Of a stretch of DNA of 64,000 nt, positions 13,667-23,342 are shown piece after piece (within the stretch, counting starts at the first letter, position 1; each line of letters opens with the position of its first letter). The notes under the pieces are model-generated. The model had not been told where the DNA came from. It saw only the letters and a list, made by a program, of their open reading frames with translations, and did not search any database. The position numbers and the translations under genes are program-made. Location: contig NZ_CAKKNB010000002.1 in assembly GCF_918741295.1 (NCBI RefSeq), positions 62,001 through 126,000 of the forward strand, read 5' to 3'. Origin of the DNA: Aquabacterium sp. CECT 9606. GTDB taxonomy: Bacteria > Pseudomonadota > Gammaproteobacteria > Burkholderiales > Burkholderiaceae_C.

Positions 13667-13715
13667 ACTGTCGGTTTTGTGATCGATGGCGCCATGCTCG
13701 GGCACCGCACGCACC

Positions 13716-14309
13716 ATGTCATTAACCTTCGATAAGACCGACCTGTTCAGCTGGCGCGTGCTGTGCGCCCTGGCCGGCGGCGAGGTGCCCTGGCCCGACG
13801 ACGCCGAGGAGCACATCCACCTGATGAGCCTGGACAAGGGGCAGGTGCTGTTCGAGATCGGCCGGCCGCACCCTTACCTGTACGTGGTGCGCCAAGGTTG
13901 CCTCAAGCTCTTGTACCGGGGAGCCAATGGCGACGAGTGGGTGCAGGATTTCGTGGCCGAAGGCGCCTTCTTCTGCAGCCTCACCGCCTTGGTGGGCGGC
14001 CTGAGCAGCTACGCCTGCGAAGCGCTTGAAGCCTGCGAGCTTGAGCGCCTGCATTACCCCTGGCTGGAGCAGACGGCCAGCCAGAAACAAGCCTGGCAAC
14101 AGGCCTTGCTCAGCGGCTGGAAAGACTACGCCACCCGCAAAGAGCTGCGCGAGCGCGATCTGCTGACCTTGACCCCGCCCCAGCGCTACGAGGCCTTCGT
14201 GCGCACGCACCCCGGTTTGGCGCAACGCGTGCCGCAGAAGGACCTGGCGCGCTACCTGGGCGTGACGCCGGTCTCCCTCAGCCGCATCCGGGGGCGGCTC
14301 AAAGCCTGA
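13716..14309 (+). CDS. Crp/Fnr family transcriptional regulator
   Basis: The 197-residue protein has an N-terminal cyclic-nucleotide-binding-type beta-barrel (about residues 20-115, with FEIGRPHPYLYVVRQGCLKL). The C-terminal winged helix ends in the recognition segment QKDLARYLGVTPVSLSRIRG. This C-terminus and the lack of an N-terminal Cys cluster resemble the 'Crp/Fnr, LysR-like SLSRIR' subgroup rather than true Fnr. The ATG at 13716 is preferred to 13686. It lies back to back with the aldehyde dehydrogenase gene, which makes regulation of that gene likely. Its 3' end overlaps the convergent aminotransferase gene by 11 bp. Confidence 0.85.
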   Translation: MSLTFDKTDLFSWRVLCALAGGEVPWPDDAEEHIHLMSLDKGQVLFEIGRPHPYLYVVRQGCLKLLYRGANGDEWVQDFVAEGAFFCSLTALVGGLSSYACEALEACELERLHYPWLEQTASQKQAWQQALLSGWKDYATRKELRERDLLTLTPPQRYEAFVRTHPGLAQRVPQKDLARYLGVTPVSLSRIRGRLKA

Positions 14310-15456
14310 TCAAGCGGTCCAGCGCCTTTTCGAGCGTGGCCGCCGACTTGGCGAAGCAAAAGCGGATCACGCCAAAGTCGTCCTGGTTCTTGTAGAAGGC
14401 CGACACAGGGATCGCCGCCACACCATGCTCGGTGGTGAGCCGCTCGACGAAAGCACGGTCGCCCTCGCCGCTGATGGCGCCGTACTTCACGCACTGGAAG
14501 TAGGTGCCCTGGCACGGCATCAATTCAAAGCGCGAGCCGGAGATCGCCTGCCGGAAGATGTCGCGCTTGCCTTGGTACAGCGCCAGGAGCTCGGCATACC
14601 AATCGCGCTTCTTCAAAAAATCCGCCAGGGCATATTGCGACGGCGCGTGCACCGTGAACACCACAAACTGGTGGGCCTTGCGGAACTCGGCCATCAACTC
14701 GCGCGGGGCCAGGCAGTAGGCGATCTTCCAGCCGGTGATGTGGTAAGTCTTGCCAAAGCTGGACACCACGAAGCTGCGCTCGGCCAGGCCGGGGTACAGC
14801 ATCACGCTTTCATGGCGTGCGCCATCGAACACCATGTGCTCGTAGACCTCGTCGCTGAGCACCACGATGTTGGTGTCCTTGACCAAGGCCTGCAGCGCCA
14901 ACATGTCATCGCTCGACAACACCGCGCCCGTCGGGTTGTGCGGCGAGTTGATGATGATCATGCGCGTGCGCTTGTTGATCAGCTTCTTGACCTGGGCCCA
15001 GTCGGGCTTGTAGTCGGGCAAGGCCAGGCGCGCGTACACCGCCTTGCCGCCATTCAGTTCAATCGCCGGGCCATAGCTGTCGTACACCGGCTCGAACACG
15101 ATGACCTCGTCGCCCTTGCGCACCAGGCTGGCCACCGCCGTGAAAATGGCCTGCGTGGCCCCGGCGGTGACGGTGACCTCGGTGTCCGGATCGTAGGTGG
15201 CGCCATACAACGACTGGGCCTTGGCCGCGATGGCCTCGCGCAGCACCGGCACACCCGCCATGGGCGCGTACTGGTTGTGGCCGGCACGCGCGTGCTGGTC
15301 CAGCAAATCCAGCAGCTCGCGCGGCGCGTCGAAATCCGGGAAGCCCTGCGACAGGTTGATGGCGCCATGCTGCTGCGCCAGGGCCGACATCACGGTGAAG
15401 ATGGTGGTGCCGACTTGCGGCAGGCGGGACTCGAGGGGGAAAGGCGTGGACGGCAT
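14299..15456 (-). CDS. PLP-dependent aminotransferase (methionine aminotransferase-like)
   Basis: This 385-residue fold-type I aminotransferase resembles YbdL/KAT-type enzymes that act on methionine, kynurenine or glutamine analogues. Family segments are INLSQGFPDFDAP near the N-terminus, VTAGATQAIFTAV, NSPHNPTGAVLS, and VLSDEVYEHMVFDG. The PLP-binding lysine is in SSFGKTYHITGWK (about residue 234). The C-terminal Arg that binds the substrate carboxylate is in GVIRFCFAKS. The start at 15456 was chosen because the nine upstream in-frame residues are not conserved-looking. It is co-directional with rpe, 71 bp downstream of that gene's stop. The exact amino acid substrate is uncertain. Confidence 0.88.
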   Translation of the reverse strand: MPSTPFPLESRLPQVGTTIFTVMSALAQQHGAINLSQGFPDFDAPRELLDLLDQHARAGHNQYAPMAGVPVLREAIAAKAQSLYGATYDPDTEVTVTAGATQAIFTAVASLVRKGDEVIVFEPVYDSYGPAIELNGGKAVYARLALPDYKPDWAQVKKLINKRTRMIIINSPHNPTGAVLSSDDMLALQALVKDTNIVVLSDEVYEHMVFDGARHESVMLYPGLAERSFVVSSFGKTYHITGWKIAYCLAPRELMAEFRKAHQFVVFTVHAPSQYALADFLKKRDWYAELLALYQGKRDIFRQAISGSRFELMPCQGTYFQCVKYGAISGEGDRAFVERLTTEHGVAAIPVSAFYKNQDDFGVIRFCFAKSAATLEKALDRLIRL

Positions 15457-15527
15457 GCGCCCAGCATAGCCGCGGCGTCTCACGCCACGTGTGCAGCCGT
15501 TACAGCGCGCTGGCTCAGCGTGCCAAC

Positions 15528-16211
15528 TTAGCCCGCCAATTCCGCCCGCATCGCGTCAATCACCGCCTTGTAATCCTTCTGCCCGAAGATGGCGCTGCCC
15601 GCCACGAAGGTGTCGGCGCCGCTGTCGGCCACGCGGCGGATGTTGTCCACCTTCACGCCACCGTCGATCTCCAGGCGGATGTCGCGGCCCGAGGCGTCAA
15701 TGATCTTGCGCACCTTCTCGGCCTTGCGCAGCGTGCTGTCGATGAAGCTCTGGCCACCGAAGCCGGGGTTCACGCTCATCAGCAGCACCACGTCCACCTT
15801 GTCGAGCACCCACTCCAACACGTCCAGCGGCGCAGCGGGGTTGAACACCAGGCCGGCTTGGCAGCCTTCGGCCTTGATCAGCTGCAAGGTGCGGTCCACG
15901 TGCGCGCTGGCATCGGGGTGAAAGGTGATGATGTCGGCGCCCGCTTTGGCAAAGGCCTGGGCCAGGGCATCGACCGGTTGCACCATCAGGTGCACGTCGA
16001 TCGGCACCTTGGTGCCATCGGCCTTCACCGAGTGCTTGCGCAGCGCCTGGCAGATCATCGGCCCGAAGGTCAGGTTGGGCACGTAATGGTTGTCCATCAC
16101 GTCGAAGTGGATCCAGTCGGCGCCCGCGTCGATCACGTGGCGGACCTCCTCGCCCAGGCGGGCAAAGTCGGCGGACAAGAGGCTGGGGGCGATGCGGAAG
16201 GTGCGCGACAT
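15528..16211 (-). CDS. rpe: Ribulose-phosphate 3-epimerase
   Basis: Rpe interconverts ribulose 5-phosphate and xylulose 5-phosphate in the pentose phosphate and Calvin cycles. The 227-residue TIM-barrel protein has the family motifs [16 protein letters not shown] at the N-terminus, [17 protein letters not shown] (metal-binding His and Asp), VDVHLM-type segment [21 protein letters not shown] and LEIDGGVK. The phosphate-binding end is FVAGSAIFG. The ATG at 16211 gives a normal length. In many Burkholderiales rpe lies next to divergent apaG; here apaG is 9.4 kb away, beyond a type VI secretion cluster. Confidence 0.96.
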   Translation of the reverse strand: MSRTFRIAPSLLSADFARLGEEVRHVIDAGADWIHFDVMDNHYVPNLTFGPMICQALRKHSVKADGTKVPIDVHLMVQPVDALAQAFAKAGADIITFHPDASAHVDRTLQLIKAEGCQAGLVFNPAAPLDVLEWVLDKVDVVLLMSVNPGFGGQSFIDSTLRKAEKVRKIIDASGRDIRLEIDGGVKVDNIRRVADSGADTFVAGSAIFGQKDYKAVIDAMRAELAG

Positions 16212-16476
16212 GGGCAAGGACCTCGTCAAAGGCCGGTTGAAGGTCAGGCCTGCATTTTATGGAGACTGGGCAGTTCGGCCAGGGCGTCCGCCTTGAACTT
16301 CTGATGAACAGGGCCCGCATGCGCTCAGATCGCAACATTTGCTTGCACTTTTGGGCCGCCACGCAGGCCCCCATGCGGGGGTTGGCCCCGATTCACGGAC
16401 TGGTTTTGCGATAACTTCCCGACTCTGCGCCGTTGCCTTGCTGCACCGGGCGCCACAAGAATTCAGGGACTCCCGC

Positions 16477-19400
16477 ATGACCGACCTCTCCGCTTTGCCA
16501 AGCTCCTTGGCCAGCGCCGCGCACGACTTGTTCGACTCACTGTTGGCCGACTTGTCGTCACTCGGCGCGCGACAGCACACGCGCCTGTTGCGGCTGCACA
16601 CCCCCTTGGGCCCCGATGTGCTGATGGCCGAGCGCGCCGAGATCACACAAACCATCGGCCCGGCTGGTGGCGGCGCCCCTGACCGCATCGAACTGCTGGC
16701 CCTGAGCCGCAACGCCCACCTGCAGGCCCCCGACCTGCTCGGCCAACCCGTGCTGCTGGAGTTGCTCACCGCGCAAAGCCGCACCGCACTGCGCCCCTTT
16801 CACGGCCACGTCACCGAGTTCCGCCTGTTGGGCTCCGACGGCGGCTACGCCCGCTACCAGCTCATCATTGAACCTTGGTTGGCTTTCCTTCGCGCCCGCG
16901 TTGATTCGTGGACCTTCCAGAACCTGAGCGTGCTCCGCATCCTGGAGGCCGTGTTCGCCGACTACGTGGGCCAAGGCGCGCTGCACGCCGCGCATCGCCT
17001 CGAGATCGCCGAGCCCACCGCCTACCCGGTGCTGTCCACCCTGAGCCAGTTCAACGAGTCCGACCTGGATTTCGTGAACCGGCTGCTGGCGGACAACGGC
17101 CTGTTCTGCTGGTGGGAGCACACCGGCAACCCAGGCGATCCAGCCACGCTGGGCAGCCACACGCTGGTCATCGCCGACCACAACGGCGCGCTCAAGCCCA
17201 ATGCACAGCCCAGCATCCGCTTCACGCAGGCCGGCACGGTGATGAAGGAAGACAGCATCACTCAATGGCATGGCCACCGTCGCGTGGGCACCTCCAGCCT
17301 GAGCCTGGCCAGCTGGGACTACCGCAGCGTGGACAACCACCACGCCAGCGCGCAGGTCGATGCTGGTCACGCACAGCCATTTTCTTTGGCGCACCACGAC
17401 CAACCCGGCGTCTACGCTTTCGAAACGCCTGCTGAAGCGCAACGCCTGGCCACAGCCCAACTGCAAGCGCTGGAAGCCCGCCGCAAGCAGTTCCATGGGC
17501 GCGGCACAGTGCGCACTTTGGCGCCCGCCACCACCTTTGTCCTGCGCGAGCACAGCGAGCACGACATGGACATGGCCTCGGCTGGCGAGGATGCCAACCG
17601 CTTCGTCGTACTGAGCGTGACGCACCGGGCGCGCAACAACCTCAGCGCTGATGCGCAAGCCGGCCTGCAGCACCTGCTGGGCCACCTTGCACCCTTGTCC
17701 AAGCGCCCACAGGCCAACGCCAGCGACGAGCCCTTGTACGAAGCACGGTTCACCGCGCAACGCGTCAGCATCCCCGTTCGCCCCTTGCTGGTGGATGAGC
17801 AGGGCTGCCGACTGCACCCGCGTCCTTCGGTGGATGGCACGCAAACCGCATTGGTGGTGGGCCTGAGCGAGCCCGTGCACACCGACCGCGATGGCCGCAT
17901 CAAAGTGCAGTTCCACTGGCAACGTGGGGCCAACAGCAGCCACCGCCTGGGCCACACCTCGCCCACGTCCGATGCCGACAACGCCCCCGCCTCCGATGCC
18001 TCGGGCACCTGGGTGCGCGTGGCGCAAGGCTGGGCCGGCGCCAACTGGGGCATCAGCTTCATCCCTCGCTTGGGCCAGGAAGTGGTGGTGGCCTTTTTGG
18101 AAGGCGACATCGACCGGCCCGTGGTGATCGGGGCAGCCTACAACGGCCAGGGCTCGGGCAATGCGCAAGGCAATGAAGTGAATGCGGGCGCGGCCCAAGC
18201 CAGCGGCAATGCGCCAGCGTGGTTCCCGGGCGACCAGCGGCATGGTGAGCAAGAAGGCCATGCCCACACTGCGACTTTGAGCGGCTTCAAAAGCCAAGCG
18301 CTGGACACCAGCCAAAGCGGCGGTGGCTGCCATAACCAACTGGTGTTTGACGACACCCCGGGCCAAGGCCGTGTGCTGGCACACACCACCCAAAGCCAGA
18401 CTTGGCTGCAGATCGGTCACTTGCTGCAACAGAACGACAACCAACGCCTGGCGCGACGCGGCCATGGCCTGGAACTGCACACGCAAGCGCAAGGCGCGGT
18501 GCGCGCTGGCAGTGGTTTGCACATCAGCACCTTTGGCCGGGCCGGTGGCACCAGTGGCTCGCAAGGCCAGCCCACCCAAATGCGCGAGGCCCAAAGCCAG
18601 CTGCAAAACCATGCGGAGATGGTCAAATCCTTGAGCGAAAACGCGCAGACCCATTTGGCCAAACTGCCCAATGAGCCCGCCGCCGAACAGCTCAACGCGC
18701 ACAAGGCCTTGCAGGCCGCGCTGGCCAGTTTGAAAGGCACACAGTCCTCGGGCGGCGATGATCAGCGGGCTGATGCTTCAGGGGAGGAGGGCGCCATCCT
18801 GGCCATCGATGGCGGCCATGGCAGCATCCCCATCACCGAACGTCCCGACCTGGTCTTGAGCGCCGTGGCTGCCATCAGCAGCGCCACACCGGCCCACACT
18901 GTCATCAGCGCAGGGCAGACCGCCACGATCACCACCGGGCAGGATGCCAATCTGCTGAGCCAGCGGCATGCTGCTTGGGCGGTGAAGGATGGCATCAGTT
19001 TGTTCACCCGCGGCGAGGCCAAGGATGGGCAGCGCGCGGTGCAAGACATTGGCTTGAAGCTGCACGCGGCCAGCGGCAATGTGAACACCCAGGCGCAGAG
19101 CGATCGCTTCACCTTGACGGCGGAGAAGGGCATTGATTTGCAAAGCACCGCGGGCAGCGTCGTCATCACCGCGCCCAACAAGATCGTGCTGAATGGGGGC
19201 GGGAGCTACATCAAGATCGAAGGTGGGGACATTGAGGTGGGGACGAGTGGGACTGCGGCGTTCAGGGGGGCGATGAAGGAGTTGACGGGGGGCAGTTCGG
19301 CCTCGGCCAGCGATGTCAGCTTGGCCAAGAGCAAGCAGTTATTCGATGAGCAGTTTGTGCTGAAAGACCAAATTACTTCAGTTCCGCTGGCGGGCACGCC

Positions 19401-19521
19401 CTACCGCATTGAAAACCCTCAAGGCAAAGTCGTGGCCACCGGCGTGACGGATGAGCAGGGGCGAACCATTCGCGTCACCAGCGCCAAAGCCGAGAAGCTC
19501 ACGATTCACTGGGGCCATTGA
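16477..19521 (+). CDS. vgrG: Type VI secretion spike protein VgrG (TssI) with C-terminal TTR-like extension
   Basis: VgrG trimers form the puncturing tip of the type VI secretion tail and carry effectors. The 1014-residue protein has a gp27-like N-terminal part (about 30-430) with QFNESDLDFVNRLLADNGLF. The gp5 OB-fold (about 500-560, WVRVAQGWAGANWGISFIPR and EGDIDRPVVIGAAYNGQ) follows. Next come a T6SS_Vgr segment (about 598-690) and DUF2345 beta-helix (about 790-930). The last 60 or so residues (PLAGTPYRIENPQGKVVATG) read like a transthyretin-type adaptor. In EAEC VgrG1 such a tail binds the cargo effector. The ATG at 16477 was chosen over an upstream frame extension. No other tss genes are in the window, so this is an orphan vgrG. 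Confidence 0.93.
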   Translation: MTDLSALPSSLASAAHDLFDSLLADLSSLGARQHTRLLRLHTPLGPDVLMAERAEITQTIGPAGGGAPDRIELLALSRNAHLQAPDLLGQPVLLELLTAQSRTALRPFHGHVTEFRLLGSDGGYARYQLIIEPWLAFLRARVDSWTFQNLSVLRILEAVFADYVGQGALHAAHRLEIAEPTAYPVLSTLSQFNESDLDFVNRLLADNGLFCWWEHTGNPGDPATLGSHTLVIADHNGALKPNAQPSIRFTQAGTVMKEDSITQWHGHRRVGTSSLSLASWDYRSVDNHHASAQVDAGHAQPFSLAHHDQPGVYAFETPAEAQRLATAQLQALEARRKQFHGRGTVRTLAPATTFVLREHSEHDMDMASAGEDANRFVVLSVTHRARNNLSADAQAGLQHLLGHLAPLSKRPQANASDEPLYEARFTAQRVSIPVRPLLVDEQGCRLHPRPSVDGTQTALVVGLSEPVHTDRDGRIKVQFHWQRGANSSHRLGHTSPTSDADNAPASDASGTWVRVAQGWAGANWGISFIPRLGQEVVVAFLEGDIDRPVVIGAAYNGQGSGNAQGNEVNAGAAQASGNAPAWFPGDQRHGEQEGHAHTATLSGFKSQALDTSQSGGGCHNQLVFDDTPGQGRVLAHTTQSQTWLQIGHLLQQNDNQRLARRGHGLELHTQAQGAVRAGSGLHISTFGRAGGTSGSQGQPTQMREAQSQLQNHAEMVKSLSENAQTHLAKLPNEPAAEQLNAHKALQAALASLKGTQSSGGDDQRADASGEEGAILAIDGGHGSIPITERPDLVLSAVAAISSATPAHTVISAGQTATITTGQDANLLSQRHAAWAVKDGISLFTRGEAKDGQRAVQDIGLKLHAASGNVNTQAQSDRFTLTAEKGIDLQSTAGSVVITAPNKIVLNGGGSYIKIEGGDIEVGTSGTAAFRGAMKELTGGSSASASDVSLAKSKQLFDEQFVLKDQITSVPLAGTPYRIENPQGKVVATGVTDEQGRTIRVTSAKAEKLTIHWGH

Positions 19522-19556
19522 GCCTTGCATTCCAAGCCCAGACCAAATCATCAAAC

Positions 19557-22061
19557 ATGACAGCCCCTTTGACCTCTGAATGTCCGCCAGCCTTGGGTGA
19601 AGGCACCGTCAACACCACCAAGGGAAGTCAGGTCCCGGTCTCTGTGGCGCCTGAGCCCATGACCTACCTGCGTTTGGACACGGGTGAGGTCTATGCGGTG
19701 CCGGCCCAGGACGTGCCGGGCTTGCACAACGAGTTCGACAAATGGAACCGGCTGATGCATGAACAGTTGCTGGCCAATGAGGTGTTGGCGCTGGCCGACG
19801 AACGCCTGCTTTTGATTGCGTCGGCCAAAGCCCAGGCTCCTATGAGCATCATGCAAGACATCGAAAAGGATGCCCGGCAAGCACAGCGTTTCGCCATCGA
19901 ATGGCGCGAAAATGCGACCGAAGCGACCAGAAAGGAAATGCAAGTGCTGGACAAGTTGGGCAGCACCGGCAAGACCTTGATCGAGATGATGCCCTTGATG
20001 GACAAGGCCGGTGACAAGCCCTACAAGGCCGAGGCCGGGAAGGACAATGGCGAGTGGAAGCGCAAGGGCCTTGATCTTTCCAAAAAGTGGGAGGTCAAAG
20101 GTGCGGCAGGGATCAAGAGCCGCTTTGAGCAGGAAGCCCGGTACCGCGGGCTGGGGCCTCTGCGTTATGTCAATTCAGACACGCTCAAGACGAAGAACTG
20201 GCCCAAGTTCAAGGATAAAAAGGCGGCTGGTGTGAAATGGGCCGACGTTTACAAACCTGACGCCAGCGGCAAACGCAAAGTTGACCGCAGCAAGCTCAAG
20301 CACTACCTGGGTGAACAGGTGATGGCCGCGAAACTCTCCAGCAGTGACTTCGTCAAGCTGGAGGTCAGCAATGTCGGCACGTTGGGACCTGAAGCTCTGG
20401 AGAAATGGAACGCCAACCTGCAAGCCAGTGGCGAAGGCAAGTTGGTGTGGGGGGACACTCAGTTGGGGGACGTGGACTTCAGCGCTGAAGCGGCCGCCAT
20501 GCGCTACTACAGTGGCGGCAGCCTCAGCGGAGAGCTTGCGCCCCTCAAGGGCAATGTGAACATCAAGGCGGAAGGGGGCGTTGAGGTGGCCTTTGCCGAA
20601 GGCAAGGTTGGCGGCAACCTCTACTTGCCCAGCAAAGAAGGGGTGATGCTGTACTACCTCGATCTGGAACAGATCACCGATCTAGCCAAGGGCAAGAGCG
20701 CAGACACCGGCAAGTACGACCTGGGCGCCATCCGCTTGGCTTGCAGCGCCGAACTCAAGGGTGTGGTGGGCGTAAGCCTGGCAGGCGAAGTGTCCATCGG
20801 CGTGGAGATGAAGGACCTTGAAACTGCCGATGTGGACGGCAAGACCAAGAGCGGCAAGATGCCCAGGCTAAAAGGCTCTCGAAAAAAGGCCAAACGCAGC
20901 AATGCAGTGGATGTGACAGGGCAAGCCGACGACTGGAAGAACACGGCCGGGGTGGCAGCAGAAGTGAATTTCTTTGCTGGCGCCAAGGGCGGGCTCGGCA
21001 TCAAAGGCGCTGTTGAGTGGCGCAACCCACACAACAAGGACAAGAAGTTCGAAATATTTGCCAGCATCGCGCCTGAACTGCAAGGCATGGTTGGCATCGC
21101 AGGGGAAGCCAAGCTCAACATCGAGTATGTGGATGGCATCTTCCGCATCACGGCGCACGCGGGCATTTGCTTCGGCTTGGGTGCGGAGGGCACCGTGACC
21201 CTCGCCGTGGGAGCCAAACAACTGGCAAGCTTTGTGTACTGGATGTACTACAACCTGCTCAATGCGGGGTTCAGGAGCTTGGCGTTTATTGCCGACGAAG
21301 CTTTCGAGGCATTGAAGTACTTAGGCTATCTACTTGTCGTCGAAGGGTGCGAGGTGTCGGCGTACTTTGGCAGGCAACTGGATAGCGTTCAAACCAGCCT
21401 TTCGAAAACTGTAGAACAGTTGGACGCCAAGTTGCGCAAAGAAGCGGAAACTCTGGCTCTAGCTCAACGCATCTTGGCCGACCCTACGCGCGTTCGCTTC
21501 ACCACGCCCGAAAGCAAGGGCATGCTAATTTACCAGCTCACCCGCTTCGGTGCAGTGAGCTGGGCCTTAGATGGAGGTGGGCTAGGCAGCAATTACCTGC
21601 CAACCCAGCGCAAGGCCGTGCTGACTGTTCTTCGACAAGCGCATATCGGCAACGATCTGAAAAACGTTATTCAGCACATCGGCCCGGAGGGAGCTAGGGC
21701 CAGCCTGCAAAGCAATCTCGGTGAACTCAAGCGCTTCTTCGCAGCCGAAGGCCCACGTGGATTTGACGTGCCCGGTACCCGCACGCAATATCAAGATGAC
21801 TTCCAGAACATGGTACGTAGCAGCTTTGATTCTCACTTTATCGCCATGGGGCCAGCCGGCCGAGTGGACATGCTGGCTATGAACGGTGATTTCGAGCGGT
21901 GGTATGAAGCCGTGCTGCCCACGTTGATGGAGGAGCCGGTGCGCGGCCAGGCAGCTCTTGCCAGTTCGGACCCCGGCTACACATTACTGCGAGATGGCAC
22001 GCAGCAGGATCACCCGTTGTTTGCATCCACCACGGGTGGCTTCTACAGCAACGTGGGCTAG
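19557..22061 (+). CDS. Unrecognised large protein downstream of vgrG, candidate T6SS effector
   Basis: I do not recognise this 834-residue protein as a named family. It starts 35 bp after vgrG (an in-frame TTG overlapping the vgrG stop is also possible) and is surely co-transcribed with it, the usual place for a VgrG-delivered effector. The N-terminal part contains a YLRLDTGEVYAVPAQDV segment and a charged helical stretch (about 50-210). A glycine- and alanine-rich beta-type region lies at about 460-555 (AEVNFFAGAKGGLGIKG). It is followed by hydrophobic helices (about 555-605) and a coiled-coil-like segment (about 610-640). There is no signal peptide, lipase GXSXG or clear nuclease motif. Base composition becomes less GC-rich toward the 3' end. 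A membrane-acting toxin is possible; this is inference. Confidence 0.6.
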   Translation: MTAPLTSECPPALGEGTVNTTKGSQVPVSVAPEPMTYLRLDTGEVYAVPAQDVPGLHNEFDKWNRLMHEQLLANEVLALADERLLLIASAKAQAPMSIMQDIEKDARQAQRFAIEWRENATEATRKEMQVLDKLGSTGKTLIEMMPLMDKAGDKPYKAEAGKDNGEWKRKGLDLSKKWEVKGAAGIKSRFEQEARYRGLGPLRYVNSDTLKTKNWPKFKDKKAAGVKWADVYKPDASGKRKVDRSKLKHYLGEQVMAAKLSSSDFVKLEVSNVGTLGPEALEKWNANLQASGEGKLVWGDTQLGDVDFSAEAAAMRYYSGGSLSGELAPLKGNVNIKAEGGVEVAFAEGKVGGNLYLPSKEGVMLYYLDLEQITDLAKGKSADTGKYDLGAIRLACSAELKGVVGVSLAGEVSIGVEMKDLETADVDGKTKSGKMPRLKGSRKKAKRSNAVDVTGQADDWKNTAGVAAEVNFFAGAKGGLGIKGAVEWRNPHNKDKKFEIFASIAPELQGMVGIAGEAKLNIEYVDGIFRITAHAGICFGLGAEGTVTLAVGAKQLASFVYWMYYNLLNAGFRSLAFIADEAFEALKYLGYLLVVEGCEVSAYFGRQLDSVQTSLSKTVEQLDAKLRKEAETLALAQRILADPTRVRFTTPESKGMLIYQLTRFGAVSWALDGGGLGSNYLPTQRKAVLTVLRQAHIGNDLKNVIQHIGPEGARASLQSNLGELKRFFAAEGPRGFDVPGTRTQYQDDFQNMVRSSFDSHFIAMGPAGRVDMLAMNGDFERWYEAVLPTLMEEPVRGQAALASSDPGYTLLRDGTQQDHPLFASTTGGFYSNVG

Positions 22062-22068
22062 GGTTTGG

Positions 22069-23193
22069 TCAGCGTGGATTAACCGCGCAACGCAAAGCCG
22101 GCATGTAAGCTGATGAGCCTGGCTCCAGCTTACCTGTTTCCTCATTTTTCTCAACCGGTTTAGGTTCCGCAGAGCGTCGCCAGACGGCGACGCCAATTTT
22201 GAGGCTATCCCCGCCCCAAGAACGAGTGACTTTGCGTGCACCGCTGATCGGGCCTTTCGGGTCTCGGTTCTCCGCCTTGGCATACGCATCTTCCGCATAC
22301 CAGTCATTAACCCATTCTTGACCGTTATCGCTCATATCAAACAAACCAAGTGGATTCGCAGGAAAGAGGGCGATCGGATAACGATCCATGCTCTCCACCG
22401 GTGATAGCAATCGTGCTTGCTTTCCGTAAGGCACGTTTCGCCCATATTCAATGGACCCGTCATCCGTTGGGATCATGAAAAACTGCCCGCGACTGCGGGC
22501 TGCATACTCCCATTGCGCTTCGGTCGGCAGGTCAATCGGTAGGCCAGTCAGCCTACCCAGCCATTGACAGTAGTCCTTGGCCTCCTGCCAGTAGGCGCGG
22601 GCGGGAATGGTGGGGTGCCTATGAACGTAGCTATACCCGATCCCGGTCCTCGACCTTCCCGTCGCATCCGTGAAAACATCAAATTCCGCGTAGGTGGTCT
22701 TGTACTTGCCGATCCAGAAATCACTGAGCGTGATCTCCTTGACCACCTTGTCGTCCTCGTTGTAGGTCATGCGGGTCACACCTTCAATGCCCATGAGCTT
22801 GGCGAAGTCACCCCGCATGAAGCTGCCCCCCCGCACATAGACCATGTCGGCGAGAACCTTGGCCTTGAGCCGTGCCTTGCGCTCATCCAGCGTGCCGGTT
22901 TGCAAGTCTGCCAAAGCCTTGGCCAGTTCTGGTGGCTGTTGCGGCACGGGCAATGCGGCCAGCTTCTTCTCGCTGATGAAGTGGTGATTGATCTTGGGGA
23001 CGGCTGGCGGTTTGACGGTGGCCAGCGTGGGTGCTTCTGACTTGGACAAGGCCCCAGTTGAGCCTGCGGCATGGCCCCCGACTGGTTCTACAGCCGTCTT
23101 GGCAGTCGGTACTGTTTGGCTGCACGCCACCAAGCTGTGGGCCATGGCCACTAGTGCGATCCACTGGCTCATGTTCTTAACGTTGATCTTCAT
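22069..23193 (-). CDS. SUMF1/FGE-sulfatase domain lipoprotein
   Basis: The 374-residue protein begins with a lipoprotein signal (lipobox SLVAC, Cys24), so it should be anchored in the periplasm. After a Pro/Ala-rich linker, the formylglycine-generating-enzyme-like domain covers about residues 115-370. Family segments are MVYVRGGSFMRGDF, DFWIGKYKTTYAEF, LPTEAQWEYAARSRGQ and DMSDNGQEWVNDWY. Such domains often act as structural or binding modules rather than enzymes; TagR of the Pseudomonas T6SS regulatory pathway has one. It converges on the putative effector gene with only a 7 bp gap. It may be an immunity or accessory protein, but the opposite orientation argues for caution. Confidence 0.82.
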   Translation of the reverse strand: MKINVKNMSQWIALVAMAHSLVACSQTVPTAKTAVEPVGGHAAGSTGALSKSEAPTLATVKPPAVPKINHHFISEKKLAALPVPQQPPELAKALADLQTGTLDERKARLKAKVLADMVYVRGGSFMRGDFAKLMGIEGVTRMTYNEDDKVVKEITLSDFWIGKYKTTYAEFDVFTDATGRSRTGIGYSYVHRHPTIPARAYWQEAKDYCQWLGRLTGLPIDLPTEAQWEYAARSRGQFFMIPTDDGSIEYGRNVPYGKQARLLSPVESMDRYPIALFPANPLGLFDMSDNGQEWVNDWYAEDAYAKAENRDPKGPISGARKVTRSWGGDSLKIGVAVWRRSAEPKPVEKNEETGKLEPGSSAYMPALRCAVNPR

Positions 23194-23342
23194 GTCCACC
23201 CTGTAACTCGGTTCCGCACTGATTTGGCCATGATGGTACCGACATTCACGATGCTCGCTTGTCACCAAGCGTGTCGCACGGGCTCAGCTTCACCCGCAGT
23301 CCACCGTGAACGATACCCAATCAACGCTGTGACTGTTGCTGC

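Noticed and set aside
16558-18702. Long minus-strand open frame opposite vgrG
   Set aside because: It is a shadow of the VgrG coding sequence, without recognisable protein features.
19557-22061. Assignment of the putative effector to the VasX or BTH_I2691-like family
   Set aside because: The Gly-rich region is reminiscent of such effectors, but the N-terminal signature expected for them was not seen.
16477-23193. Complete type VI secretion system
   Set aside because: Only vgrG and putative accessory genes are present; no tssB, tssC, tssM, clpV or hcp gene is in the window.
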